This document shows positions 41,253 to 50,330 of a stretch of 64,000 nt of DNA, in pieces. How positions within the stretch are numbered: position 1 is the first letter of the stretch; each line of letters begins with the position of its first letter. Both the position numbers and the translations under genes were made by a program. The notes beneath the pieces were generated by a model. That model was not told where the DNA came from. It saw nothing but the letters and a program-made list of their open reading frames with translations, and ran no database searches. The stretch is from Thalassotalea euphylliae (GTDB lineage: Bacteria; Pseudomonadota; Gammaproteobacteria; Enterobacterales; Alteromonadaceae): positions 1,240,001 through 1,304,000 of the forward strand of contig NZ_QUOT01000001.1 in NCBI RefSeq assembly GCF_003390375.1. Reading direction: 5' to 3'.

Positions 41253-42922
41253 TAGCCAGCTACCCTTAATACTTCATCAATCGTTGTTAGGCCTTTTGTA
41301 ACTTTTAGTAGGCCATCCTCTAAAAGGGTGCGCCCGCCGGACTCTTTGTTTAATACTTTCGCTTTTGCTATAAAATCATCAGATTTATTGAGCGCTTTAA
41401 GCTCTTCGGTACAACGTAAGTACTCAATAATAGCTGTTCTTCCCTTGTAGCCCATATGGTTGCACTCTGGGCAACCGACTGGTTTGCGTAATGTGATGTC
41501 AAGTTCAGGAAACAGCTTCCTTAAGCCATACTTGGTAACCAACTCATTGTCTTCAATAGGCACTGCGCAGTGATTACAAAGCTTTCGAGCCAAACGCTGT
41601 GCGACAATAGAGATGATCGCCGCATTTAATAGATACTCTTCAACGCCCAAATCAAGAAGACGAGTAAAAGCACTAGGTGCATCATTAGTATGGACCGTTG
41701 AAAAAACCAAGTGACCTGTGAGTGCTGACTGCATTGCTATGCGCGCAGTTTCTTTGTCACGAATCTCGCCTAACATGATAATATCGGGATCTTGCCGAAC
41801 AATACTCCGGAGCCCAGACTCAAAATCAAAACCAATTTCCGAATTGATTTGAACCTGATTAACACCATCTAATTGGTACTCTACAGGATCCTCTAAAGTA
41901 ATAATTTTAACATCATCATTATTTAAGCGATTTAGAAAGGTATATAAAGTTGTGGTTTTACCTGAGCCTGTAGGCCCGGTCATTAATATAACACCAGCTG
42001 TACTCGCTAAATCTTCAACAATCAGTGATTTTAGGTCCTCTGAGAGACCAACAGCTTCAATATCATAAGTGACGCTATCTTTTTTTAGAAATCGCATCAC
42101 TACACTTTCGCCGTCATTAAGAGGTAGTACTGATACCCTAATGTCTAACTCAACATTAGCTATTTTTGTCTCAATTTTACCATCTTGAGGACGCCTTTTT
42201 TCCGCAATATCCATACCTGATAATATTTTCAATCGGGATACAACAGCTAGTTGATATTTAGCCGGAACTAATTCACCTTCACTGAGAACACCGTCAACAC
42301 GATAGCGAACACGAAAGCGATTTTTTGAAGGCTCGATATGCATATCCGATGCACCAATTTTCAACCCTTTCGAAATGTAAGAATTGAGTAAGTTCACGGT
42401 AGGTGCTTCTGCGGCGAGCTCTCTTAATTTTCCTTCTTCTAATTCTGACAATACGCTAAACACTTCTTCGTCGGCAGGAGAAGTGTCTTTTGCAGAGTAA
42501 GCAACTGAAGCTTTTTCTATTTGTTCGGGGCTGGTGATATTTAGATCGTATTCAACATTTTCAATTGTAAAATATTGTAAAACTTCTCGTTCAAACGGCG
42601 TACTAGTTACGAATGTGTACTTGTCATTGTGAAATGAAATTGGTAACCATTTTCTCGCTATTAAAAACTCGACATTAAGCTTTGCTTTAAACTTATCAAC
42701 TGCCTCTTGAGTAACCTCAGGTAATTCCTCAATCAACTTAATTTTAAGCGCATTAGAATAGATTGATGGCAACTCATCCTCTGTTAAGCTACCTAAATTG
42801 ACCAACAGGTTTTCAATAGAACCACCATTTTTTGACTGATAAATAAGCGCTTTATCTATATCTGTTTGAGATACACCTGTTGACTTAATCGCTTCAATCA
42901 AATAATCACTGGTGTACGACAT
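41252..42922 (-). CDS. gspE: Type II secretion ATPase GspE
   Basis: An ATPase of about 556 residues that powers pseudopilus assembly. The N-terminal ~150 residues form the GspE/MshE-N domain that binds GspL. Then come SDMHIEPSKNRFRVRYRVDG, Walker A GPTGSGKTTT, the Asp box ITLEDPVEYQ, Walker B IVRQDPDIIMLGEIRD, and the His box TGHLVFSTVHTNDAPSAF. A tetracysteine zinc motif (CNHC and CPEC) follows. I chose the ATG at 42922 with AAGG about 10 bases upstream, instead of a GTG seven codons earlier. It overlaps gspG by 17 bases. Confidence 0.95.
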   Translation of the reverse strand: MSYTSDYLIEAIKSTGVSQTDIDKALIYQSKNGGSIENLLVNLGSLTEDELPSIYSNALKIKLIEELPEVTQEAVDKFKAKLNVEFLIARKWLPISFHNDKYTFVTSTPFEREVLQYFTIENVEYDLNITSPEQIEKASVAYSAKDTSPADEEVFSVLSELEEGKLRELAAEAPTVNLLNSYISKGLKIGASDMHIEPSKNRFRVRYRVDGVLSEGELVPAKYQLAVVSRLKILSGMDIAEKRRPQDGKIETKIANVELDIRVSVLPLNDGESVVMRFLKKDSVTYDIEAVGLSEDLKSLIVEDLASTAGVILMTGPTGSGKTTTLYTFLNRLNNDDVKIITLEDPVEYQLDGVNQVQINSEIGFDFESGLRSIVRQDPDIIMLGEIRDKETARIAMQSALTGHLVFSTVHTNDAPSAFTRLLDLGVEEYLLNAAIISIVAQRLARKLCNHCAVPIEDNELVTKYGLRKLFPELDITLRKPVGCPECNHMGYKGRTAIIEYLRCTEELKALNKSDDFIAKAKVLNKESGGRTLLEDGLLKVTKGLTTIDEVLRVAG

Positions 42923-43298
42923 CTTCACTTTCACCTTCACCACCTAATTGACCGTCACTACCATAGGCTAATAGTTCAAAAGAGCTACCTCCTTGACGCA
43001 ACTCATAATGATAAGGGTGTCCCCATGGATCTAGCGGCACAGCCTTGGGTAAGTAGGGGCCATCCCACCCAGTTTTTTCCGAACTAACTAGCTCGTTTAG
43101 TGAATTAGGGTAGGTTCCCAAATCTAAACGATAAGTGTCTAAAGATGTCTGGAACATATTCATTTGAGTCGCCGCAGTTTTGCGCTTAGTTGAACTCACT
43201 TTACCAAACATTTCCGGTGCAACCAGTGATGCCAGCAAACCAATGATAACAACAACTATCATCAACTCTATTAATGTAAAACCTTGATTTTTTTTCAT
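42906..43298 (-). CDS. gspG: Type II secretion major pseudopilin GspG
   Basis: A 130-residue major pseudopilin. Leader MKKNQG, cleavage before F7, mature start FTLIELMIVVVIIGLLASLV with Glu5. LNELVSS, GWDGPYLPK and PLDPWGHPYHYE are the GspG calcium-site features, with YGSDGQLGGEGESED at the end. It polymerises into the pseudopilus. It is the first gene of the secretion locus, whereas canonical loci begin with gspC-gspD. A candidate promoter lies 45-73 bases upstream. Confidence 0.95.
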   Translation of the reverse strand: MKKNQGFTLIELMIVVVIIGLLASLVAPEMFGKVSSTKRKTAATQMNMFQTSLDTYRLDLGTYPNSLNELVSSEKTGWDGPYLPKAVPLDPWGHPYHYELRQGGSSFELLAYGSDGQLGGEGESEDVVHQ

Positions 43299-43342
43299 AA
43301 AAGCTATTCTAAAGTAAAAACTAAGTGAGGGTATCAGCTAGT

Positions 43343-43371
43343 ATCATAGATGTCGAGCAAGACGATGTAAC
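43343..43371 (-). promoter_or_regulatory. Candidate promoter of the gspG-E-F-H-I-J-K operon
   Basis: On the minus strand, -35 GTTACA (43366-43371, four of six), a 17-base spacer and -10 TATGAT (43343-43348, five of six) lie in the 100-base gap between wecA and gspG. They would give a leader of about 38 bases. Confidence 0.42.
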
Positions 43372-43398
43372 AAAACTCTGCCCAAATTTGGATACCAA

Positions 43399-44448
43399 TT
43401 AATCTGACTTTTTGGAAATATTACAATACTTACTCATGATATTAATATATAAGATAAAGCAACAAATAAATGCTAGTAGCATCATGGCTTCTGATACAAC
43501 AAAATATTCGGAGAGTATGCCGGTTGCGGCAAAAATTATTGAAATTGTGCTAATTATGCCAAGCGCCTGACGTTTGGAATAGCCGTTCGCTATAAAAACG
43601 TGATGAATGTGACCGTTGTCAGCTTTAAAAGGTGATTCTCCTTTTCGCATACGACGATACATTATTGCCAACATGTCCATCAATGGGACAGCAATTAACC
43701 ACAAAGCAGTGACTGGTCTAAAAGTTATTTCGTCTTCCAAACCTGATTGAGAGCACAACGTTAACAACCAGATAACGGTCAGCCCCATATACATACTACC
43801 GGCATCCCCCATAAATATTTTTTTACCACGGGGATTTCGCGTACTGACATTGTAAAACAAATAAGGAATTGTAGAGACAACGATTAGCATTGGTAGCAAG
43901 ATGCTAAATTCAGCACCATTTAGAGCCATCAATAACGCTATTGATGCTATTGTAATAATACTCATTGAACCAGCCAAACCATCAATACCATCAACCATGT
44001 TGAAGGCATTGATTGCAGCTATAACAGCTAATATAGTAAATAGCATTCCATAGCTGCCAATAGTAATATTTACGGATCCGAAAAGCGCGCCAAAGTCTTC
44101 AATATACAAGCCCGCACCAAAAACTAGAATGCAAGCAACAATCCCTTGAAACACTATCCGAGAGCCTACACTAAGTTCATAAATATCGTCTAAAGTCCCA
44201 ATAAAGACGATTAATGCAGAAGATATGAGGTATAAATTAATGATGTTGCTATTTTCGATAAACATCGATGACGCAATCAATACACCTGTAAAAATTGAAA
44301 TACCACCAATTAAAGGAATCGCACCATCATGCTTTTTCCGCTCATTAGGCAGATCAATTAGCCCAATATGAGGAGCTAAAGGGAGCAGTACTTTAATCGT
44401 TAGAATTGAGCAGCAAAATGCCACTACAAGAGCAAAAATATCGAACAT
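43399..44448 (-). CDS. wecA: Undecaprenyl-phosphate GlcNAc-1-phosphate transferase
   Basis: A 349-residue membrane protein of the MraY/WecA family with about 10-11 transmembrane segments. It moves a HexNAc-1-phosphate (usually GlcNAc) from its UDP donor to undecaprenyl phosphate and so starts O-antigen or ECA-type repeat units. Motifs are GLIDLPNERKKHDGAIPLIGG, LDDIYELS, NAFNMVDGIDGLAG, FMGDAGSMYMG and the HIHH magnesium/carbohydrate motif. It is the likely priming enzyme for the Wzx/Wzy pathway encoded downstream. It follows the export gene by 145 bases. Confidence 0.93.
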   Translation of the reverse strand: MFDIFALVVAFCCSILTIKVLLPLAPHIGLIDLPNERKKHDGAIPLIGGISIFTGVLIASSMFIENSNIINLYLISSALIVFIGTLDDIYELSVGSRIVFQGIVACILVFGAGLYIEDFGALFGSVNITIGSYGMLFTILAVIAAINAFNMVDGIDGLAGSMSIITIASIALLMALNGAEFSILLPMLIVVSTIPYLFYNVSTRNPRGKKIFMGDAGSMYMGLTVIWLLTLCSQSGLEDEITFRPVTALWLIAVPLMDMLAIMYRRMRKGESPFKADNGHIHHVFIANGYSKRQALGIISTISIIFAATGILSEYFVVSEAMMLLAFICCFILYINIMSKYCNISKKSD

Positions 44449-44593
44449 ATCTTTTTGATAGAAGTTTATGTAAATGTAATCAACGTTGACTATGAGAAGC
44501 TACTTAACTCTTAAGCATTATAAAGCCACATAAATTGTATAGCTAGTAAATTCCCCATAGAACTAGCTATACATTGACCAAAAGAGGATTAAC

Positions 44594-47332
44594 TTAAATT
44601 CCGGAGATTGCAGCTATTGCCACCGCAGCCTGATAAACAATCTGCGTGCCTGTGCCCCACAAAGTTAAGCTATCCATATAGTCAGAATCTAGTGGGACAA
44701 CAACCGTATCACCGGGCATTATCGCTTTAACGTTTGATGCACTAAACCAACTATTTTGCGTAGGAACAACAACCTGACCATTGGCCTTAATAACATAGAC
44801 GCGACCTTTGTCCGCTTGCTGCTTAAATCCCCCACTAAGCTGCACGTAATCATCTGCTTCAAGAGAAGGACTATACAGGTGAGAAGTTGCGACTTGCACT
44901 TGTCCTATGACATTTACAGAATTGTTCTTTGTTGGAACATAAAGAATATCGCCATCTTCCAATATTATATCCATATCACTTTTAGAAGAGATATTGGGTA
45001 AATCTAAAACTAACCTGCCAACAGGCTTTACTTTATTCAAATCAGCTAATAGCAATCTCGCTTGTTGATAGTCAACCTGTTGGCCACTTCTCTGTGACAA
45101 ACTTTTTGACGCAATTTCCATTCTTAACGATTCTGAAATTTTGAGGATATTTTGACGTTCAAGCTGCTTTAACCTCTCTCTTGTAAATACTGAACCTTCT
45201 AAATGTGCAAAATTCGTAAAGCCACCTGCTCGTTCAATCAATTGTGCAAGTGTTTCACCTCTTTGAATTGTGTACTGACCTGGGAATAAAAACTCTCCTC
45301 TAAGCTCAACCAGATGGTTCTCTTGCCAAGACGGAATTACGTGAACATTGAGGCGATCTTTGCTCTGTATTTTGAAGTTACTAGTGCTATCGTTTGTGAG
45401 CACATTGCGCAAATTAACATTAATTGACTCTTTAACTAACTTGCCTTCTCTTACGCCATTGCGAGTAATTTCTGCTCTATCCAAAAACGCAGACTCTAAC
45501 ATGCCACCTGCAGCAGCTAATAAATGGCTAACATTAACATTCTTAGCTAACGGGTAAATACCTGGATACTTAACAGCGCCTACAACTTCGACCAACTGTA
45601 TTGGTTCTCCAGCTGCAGCTTGGTGCTGCAACTTTTTGATGACAGGCACTAAAAGTTTTTGTCTAGAAAATATATTAATGTCGCGCGGATCAACCTCTTC
45701 CTCTACGGAACCACCACTTAATTCAACTAATGACTGTTCAGCTAGCTTTAGAGATTCTTCAAGCTCATCAAATTCTTCTAAGTCTTTGCTTTCTCCGTAC
45801 TGTAGCCAAAACATGCGCTCCTTGTAATGCTCCTCTGCAATACTTTTCTCCCTCTTATTCAACTCATTTTTTGTCAACGCGAGTAAGTCAAGTGAAGAGT
45901 CTGTCGTAGCATTTCGATCATTGATAGAAAAGACTAATATACGATCATGAGGTTGAAGAGTAAGGTTATCTTCTGAGCTAACATCGCTAAGCGCATTGAA
46001 CAAGCTAAACTGTAATACCTCAATATTTCGGCCAATGTCTTTCTCGCGGACAATTAAGCTGTAATTTAAATCAGCATCGTCAAGCATGTAAGCATGAATA
46101 CTTGGCAAAAGATCACTCACTTTATGTCCCTGCTGCCACTGATATTTACCAGGGCGTGTTACCGCTCCAATAACAGTGACAGAGTCATCGTATTGTTCAG
46201 AAGTTTTTAGTACCTTAAGAACGTCACCGCCTTTAACCGCTTTAGCAAGTTGAGATTGCTGTGTTAAATCAACATTAACAATTGTACGAATATTTCGCTG
46301 ATTAAATCGTTCAACTACACTTGCAGTAGGGTAAGCTGAAGGCAACAATCCACCAGCCATTTCAACCACAGCGTCAAAGTCATCATTTGCAGCTAACTCA
46401 TAGATCGCAGGACGTCTAACTTCTCCTGTAACGGTAACGCGCTCGCCTACAGGAGCAACAAATACGACATCACCAGATTTAAGTAGAATATCTTTTGAAG
46501 AATCACCGTAGATTAATAGGTCATACAGGTCTAAAGTGGTGACAAGCTTACCAGCTCGCTTAACCTGAATGTTTCGCAAAGAGCCAATATCATTGATACC
46601 ACCTGCCGCAAAAATCGCGTGTGTTACGCTAGATAGTGCACTCATCACGTAAGGGCCAGGCTTGAATGCATCACCGGCAACAAATATCCGCATCGAGCGC
46701 AAATCTGACAGTGTCACCACGACATCGACGCCAAGCACCTTCTTCTTAATTTGCGAGGCGAAGTATTGTTTAACTTCAGTATAACTTAAACCAGATACAC
46801 TAAATGGGCCAAGATCTGGAATAACAACATCACCCTGTCGATTTACCTCTAGCTCAAATTCATTGCTTTCTTTGCCAAACATCTGAATTTTGATGGTGTC
46901 ACCTGCGCCAATAATGTAATCAGCTGGTACTGCAATATCCATAGTCGGCGCAAAAGTAAAAGGTGCATTAGCAAATACATCATAGCCAAACGGTTGTGGC
47001 TCAGTATCCTCCTCTTCTTCCTCTAGCAACTCATCCTCAGGCAGAATTGGATTACCAAATTCATCAAATTGAGTTCCTCTGGGATATACCGTTTGCTGTT
47101 CGACTAAACTATCATCGTCATTTGCAGTACTACCGCCCTGTAATTGTTTTTTAATTGCGTTGTAGTCAATACCCATGCTTTGTGCTAGCGCTCGTTGCTG
47201 AGATACAGGTAGTCGCTTAAACTGTTCAAGTTGTTGTGGGTTTATTGAGCTAGGTGCCTGCGCCGCTAACACACTCATGGAGAAGTTTAAGCCAAGCAAG
47301 GCTGACATCAGTAAGGTAGAAATATATTTCAT
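44594..47332 (-). CDS. Multi-SLBB polysaccharide export protein, WbfF/Wza-like
   Basis: A 912-residue periplasmic/outer-membrane protein with a Sec signal peptide ending near LSMSVLAA. After an acidic linker comes the export domain (DYIIGAGDTIKIQMFGKESN). About six SLBB repeats follow, visible as FVAGDAFKPGPY, VTGEVRRPAIY, VIGAVTRPGKY, VVGAVKYPGIY, LRGEFLFPGQY and VIGQVQVATSHLY. This is more than twice the size of E. coli Wza and fits the WbfF/OtnA type of Vibrio capsule and O-antigen loci. There is no lipobox. It probably forms the outer-membrane exit for a capsule-like polymer. wecA follows in the same direction. Confidence 0.85.
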   Translation of the reverse strand: MKYISTLLMSALLGLNFSMSVLAAQAPSSINPQQLEQFKRLPVSQQRALAQSMGIDYNAIKKQLQGGSTANDDDSLVEQQTVYPRGTQFDEFGNPILPEDELLEEEEEDTEPQPFGYDVFANAPFTFAPTMDIAVPADYIIGAGDTIKIQMFGKESNEFELEVNRQGDVVIPDLGPFSVSGLSYTEVKQYFASQIKKKVLGVDVVVTLSDLRSMRIFVAGDAFKPGPYVMSALSSVTHAIFAAGGINDIGSLRNIQVKRAGKLVTTLDLYDLLIYGDSSKDILLKSGDVVFVAPVGERVTVTGEVRRPAIYELAANDDFDAVVEMAGGLLPSAYPTASVVERFNQRNIRTIVNVDLTQQSQLAKAVKGGDVLKVLKTSEQYDDSVTVIGAVTRPGKYQWQQGHKVSDLLPSIHAYMLDDADLNYSLIVREKDIGRNIEVLQFSLFNALSDVSSEDNLTLQPHDRILVFSINDRNATTDSSLDLLALTKNELNKREKSIAEEHYKERMFWLQYGESKDLEEFDELEESLKLAEQSLVELSGGSVEEEVDPRDINIFSRQKLLVPVIKKLQHQAAAGEPIQLVEVVGAVKYPGIYPLAKNVNVSHLLAAAGGMLESAFLDRAEITRNGVREGKLVKESINVNLRNVLTNDSTSNFKIQSKDRLNVHVIPSWQENHLVELRGEFLFPGQYTIQRGETLAQLIERAGGFTNFAHLEGSVFTRERLKQLERQNILKISESLRMEIASKSLSQRSGQQVDYQQARLLLADLNKVKPVGRLVLDLPNISSKSDMDIILEDGDILYVPTKNNSVNVIGQVQVATSHLYSPSLEADDYVQLSGGFKQQADKGRVYVIKANGQVVVPTQNSWFSASNVKAIMPGDTVVVPLDSDYMDSLTLWGTGTQIVYQAAVAIAAISGI

Positions 47333-47341
47333 TGAACAGCG

Positions 47342-47356
47342 AATTCCCTGGGAATT
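47342..47356. repeat. Palindrome in the leader of the export gene
   Basis: AATTCCC and GGGAATT flank a single base, 10 bases before the ATG at 47332. It lies between the candidate promoter and the start codon. It could be an operator or an RNA hairpin that covers the ribosome binding region, which otherwise shows only a weak AGGGA. Confidence 0.4.
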
Positions 47357-47387
47357 TTTTTATTTAGCAAGATATGGCGAAAATTCT

Positions 47388-47416
47388 ATCATATGCGCCA
47401 GTTTTGTTAAGGTCGA
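47388..47416 (-). promoter_or_regulatory. Candidate promoter of the polysaccharide export gene
   Basis: On the minus strand, -35 TCGACC (47411-47416), a 17-base spacer and -10 TATGAT (47388-47393, five of six) lie in the 116-base gap after mlaA. The transcript would include the palindrome at 47342-47356. Confidence 0.42.
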
Positions 47417-47448
47417 TATTAGTTTAGTAACAAGCCAATTTATAGGCT

Positions 47449-48240
47449 TTACTCTTCATCTAGCTCGTCTAAATAGGCATCAAGCTCAGCTTCTTCCTCT
47501 TCGTCTACCTTTATTGGCGGTTTGCCATCATAGACGCGATACTCCATGTTCTGGAAATAAGCTTGTTTAACAAATTCATAGGGATCGATTGCATTATTGA
47601 TAAGCTGTTCTTGCTGCGTTAAAGATGCTCTTGCTTCTAAACCTATGATGGCACTACGCACTAGGTTAGGCCAAAAATCGATTACCGCTAAAGGCCAGTA
47701 ATAACGATCGACAAAATCACCAGCTTCATCTCGTACCGAGCTAGGCCCCAATGCTGGAATGACAATATACGGGCCGTCACCCACTCCGTATACCGCCATT
47801 ACTTCGCCAAACTCTTCTTGTGTGCCCGTCCAACCAAAATCACTCGCAGGGTCAAAAAAGCCAAGTAGACCTACCGTAGAGTTAAGTACGAATCGCCCTG
47901 CACTTTTACCCGCATTGGAAAACTTACCTTGTAGTAGGTTATTAATAAAAGAAGACGGCTCATTAAGGTTGAGAGCCATGTTGTGCAGGCCTGAACGTAA
48001 AAACGTTGGCGTATACTCTGTATAGGCAGTTGCTGCGGGCTTAAGCACATACTTATCAGCGTAGTCCCATGTAAATGTCCACGAAGCTCTGTTAACTTTC
48101 TCTAATGGATCTTTAGGGTCACCTTCTACTTGTGACGTTGAAGAGCAGCCTGATACTGCCAAGACAGATAACAAAGCAATCACTTTTACCGCACGTAATG
48201 AAAAAGCGGCACGCAATGCTCGATGGATAGGTTTATTCAC
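47449..48240 (-). CDS. mlaA: Outer-membrane lipid-asymmetry lipoprotein MlaA (VacJ)
   Basis: A 263-residue lipoprotein with lipobox AVSGC (C32). DPLEKVNRASWTFTWDYADKY is the family start. FINNLLQGKFSNAGKSAGRF, GLLGFFDPASDFGW and the GVGDGPYIVIPALGPSSVRD segment are diagnostic. It removes misplaced phospholipids from the outer leaflet and hands them to the Mla pathway. The C-terminus is very acidic (DEEEEAELDAYLDELDEE). GTG start with AGGAAG five bases upstream. Its partners mlaB-F are not in the window. Confidence 0.95.
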   Translation of the reverse strand: MNKPIHRALRAAFSLRAVKVIALLSVLAVSGCSSTSQVEGDPKDPLEKVNRASWTFTWDYADKYVLKPAATAYTEYTPTFLRSGLHNMALNLNEPSSFINNLLQGKFSNAGKSAGRFVLNSTVGLLGFFDPASDFGWTGTQEEFGEVMAVYGVGDGPYIVIPALGPSSVRDEAGDFVDRYYWPLAVIDFWPNLVRSAIIGLEARASLTQQEQLINNAIDPYEFVKQAYFQNMEYRVYDGKPPIKVDEEEEAELDAYLDELDEE

Positions 48241-48353
48241 TGTGACTTCCTAATGATAAATTCTTGGTATTATTGCCCAGTCTAACACGCTAGTGAAAAT
48301 CGGACACTTGCCCAACAAGTCATAACATCCGCAATTAGACAGACGCGCTTGGG

Positions 48354-48830
48354 CTATTCATTGTTGTTCTGTTTGTATATGGCTAGCAACATTTCAACCT
48401 CAGCACGCGGCAACTCACACTCCGCCATAATTTCCTCAGCACTAGCACCTTTAGCTGCGAGCTTTGAAGCGCGATGATAGAATTTATCTTGGGGTTGCTG
48501 CTCATCAATTAAGGTAAGCTGTTGGGTTATGTTTGCAATTGCTTGCTGCTGACCTTTGATACGGTGCTCAAGTTGCTTAGACACTTGCTCATTTTCCGTG
48601 TTTTGAGTACTGATAAGGTCATTAAGTTCCGCGTTTTTTTGTGCGATGTTATGAATATTGGCTTGTAAATCAGCTGTCAGCATTTCGAGCGCATTTACCT
48701 GGCTACTCAAGAGCTTGCTTTGTGCTTTAAGGTGCGAAACCTTTATTAGTAGCCAAGCTAGGCAACACACCACAGCTAAGGCAAGAGCTATTATCAAAAC
48801 CAAGTTGATATTCACATTTAGCGCCCACAA
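48354..48830 (-). CDS. DUF2802 protein of the chemotaxis locus
   Basis: A protein of up to 158 residues with an N-terminal membrane helix (LVLIIALALAVVCCLAWLLI), a coiled coil (about 30-110) and the C-terminal helix-turn-helix-like AAKGASAEEIMAECELPRAE that defines DUF2802. This family is commonly the last gene after cheW in the polar flagellar/chemotaxis block. The start is uncertain: a TTG at 48830 lies in the T-run of the terminator behind cheW, and a GTG at 48815 is an alternative. Function is unknown. Confidence 0.78.
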   Translation of the reverse strand: MWALNVNINLVLIIALALAVVCCLAWLLIKVSHLKAQSKLLSSQVNALEMLTADLQANIHNIAQKNAELNDLISTQNTENEQVSKQLEHRIKGQQQAIANITQQLTLIDEQQPQDKFYHRASKLAAKGASAEEIMAECELPRAEVEMLLAIYKQNNNE

Positions 48831-48854
48831 AAAAAGCCTGATACACAGGCTTTT
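48829..48854 (-). terminator. Intrinsic terminator behind cheW
   Basis: On the minus strand, AAAAGCCTG and CAGGCTTTT form a 9-bp stem with a 5-base loop, followed by seven T. It lies 17 bases after the cheW stop. The T-run touches the start of the DUF2802 gene, so readthrough or a start inside that gene must be assumed. Confidence 0.75.
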
Positions 48855-48870
48855 AGTCTAAAAAATCCAT

Positions 48871-49365
48871 TTAGAATTGTTTCAATTCATCCCACTCGTC
48901 ATCTGATAATAATTTATTCAGATCAACAAGAATCAACAATTCACCTTCGCGGTTAGATACACCTTGGATAAACTTAGCGCTTTCTTCGTTACCAACATTT
49001 GGTGCCACATCGATTTCTGAAACTTTTAAGTAAACTACTTCCGCAACGCTATCAACTAAAATACCAATAACTTGCTTTTCAGCTTCAATAATAACGATAC
49101 GCGTGTTATCGGTAATTTCCGCCGCTTGTAAACCAAAACGTGAGCGCGTATCAATAACGGTTACCACATTACCACGCAGGTTAATAATACCTAACACATA
49201 ATCTGGCGCACCTGGCACTGGCGCAATTTCAGTGTAACGCAATACTTCTTGCACCTGCATTACATTGATACCGTAAGTTTCTTGCTCTAACTTGAAGGTT
49301 ACCCATTGTAACACTTCATCATTAGTGTCTACTGACTCATTTGCACTACGTCTTTCATCAGACAT
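48871..49365 (-). CDS. cheW: Chemotaxis coupling protein CheW
   Basis: A CheW domain protein of about 164 residues: LQWVTFKLEQETYGINVMQV, EIAPVPGAPDYVLGIINLRG and NVVTVIDTRSRFGL are family motifs. It links chemoreceptors to CheA. I use the ATG at 49365 with AGGA eight bases upstream; the frame extends five codons to a TTG. It is the second CheW-type gene after parP. Confidence 0.95.
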   Translation of the reverse strand: MSDERRSANESVDTNDEVLQWVTFKLEQETYGINVMQVQEVLRYTEIAPVPGAPDYVLGIINLRGNVVTVIDTRSRFGLQAAEITDNTRIVIIEAEKQVIGILVDSVAEVVYLKVSEIDVAPNVGNEESAKFIQGVSNREGELLILVDLNKLLSDDEWDELKQF

Positions 49366-49434
49366 ACTTCTTGTCCTCAAAGTTGTTAACTATTGCCGCT
49401 CGTTTGCAGCAACACTGTTTATTTCGATATACGA

Positions 49435-50322
49435 CTAATTTGGATAGACGCTCAACCCTTGATCTAGCATTTTAATCAAGGCGTCAATATCTAATAGCGC
49501 ACACATACGTTCTTTAACCAGACCAGCTAACCAAGGGCGTTTAGGGTTGCTATCCATCCACTTCACGTCACTTTGTTCTAGTGTAACTGTATCTACAAGG
49601 TGCTCAGCCATCAAGCCCCACTGGCTATTACTCAACATTATAATATATTGATAAGCTAATGAATCCATTAATTGTTGATCGCATTTTTCAGGCATTACCC
49701 ACAATGCGGTATCAACGACATTAATTTTTTCTTCGCGATGTAACATAACCCCTTTGAACCAGTCGGGTTTGCCCATCAAACTATTAATGCTCTCAACATT
49801 GTGAATACCACCTAACTCAATCAATGGTACGGCAATTGTAAGCCCTGCTACGTCAAAAAACATCGCCTGAAAACTACCTTCACGATAATCTTTTTTCGCT
49901 TTTACTGGTACTTGCTGCTGGCTCTTTGCTGTCGCAATGGCTGTGCTGTCAGACGTTGTCTCCGTAACTAACTTATCTGACGCAGGTGCTGAAACTTTAG
50001 GTTTTGCAACCTTAGGCGCCGTTTGTTGCTTCGCGACCTTTGGCGCGACAACCTTTGGTGCTGCTACCTTTGCTTTAGCCTCTGCGCGTGTCGAGGTAAC
50101 TTTATCCGTAACAGGTAAGCTTGGTTTTGCAACATTCTCAAGTAACTTTTCAAGCTTCTCGCTATCTGGCTCTTTATGTTGAAGCGTGCTCTGGCTTTTA
50201 TCAGGTTGTGAGCTTGTTTGTGTTGATGGTTGATGCTCAACAGGCTGTTCAGCCTCATCCGTCAGTAGCTCTGATAAATAAGACCTCATCACTTTTTGGC
50301 TAGCAGCTAGCGATCTTGACAT
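49435..50322 (-). CDS. parP: ParP-like polar array protein with CheW-like domain
   Basis: A 295-residue protein. The first ~145 residues are a low-complexity Pro/Lys/Ala/Val linker (KVAAPKVVAPKVAKQQ). The C-terminal ~150 residues are a CheW-like domain (QAMFFDVAGLTIAVPLIELG; MGKPDWFKGVMLHREEKINV). In Vibrio this architecture, encoded next to ParC, is ParP, which binds CheA and keeps chemotaxis arrays at the flagellated pole. The parC-like gene lies nine bases upstream. Confidence 0.85.
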   Translation of the reverse strand: MSRSLAASQKVMRSYLSELLTDEAEQPVEHQPSTQTSSQPDKSQSTLQHKEPDSEKLEKLLENVAKPSLPVTDKVTSTRAEAKAKVAAPKVVAPKVAKQQTAPKVAKPKVSAPASDKLVTETTSDSTAIATAKSQQQVPVKAKKDYREGSFQAMFFDVAGLTIAVPLIELGGIHNVESINSLMGKPDWFKGVMLHREEKINVVDTALWVMPEKCDQQLMDSLAYQYIIMLSNSQWGLMAEHLVDTVTLEQSDVKWMDSNPKRPWLAGLVKERMCALLDIDALIKMLDQGLSVYPN

Positions 50323-50330
50323 TGATTAAC

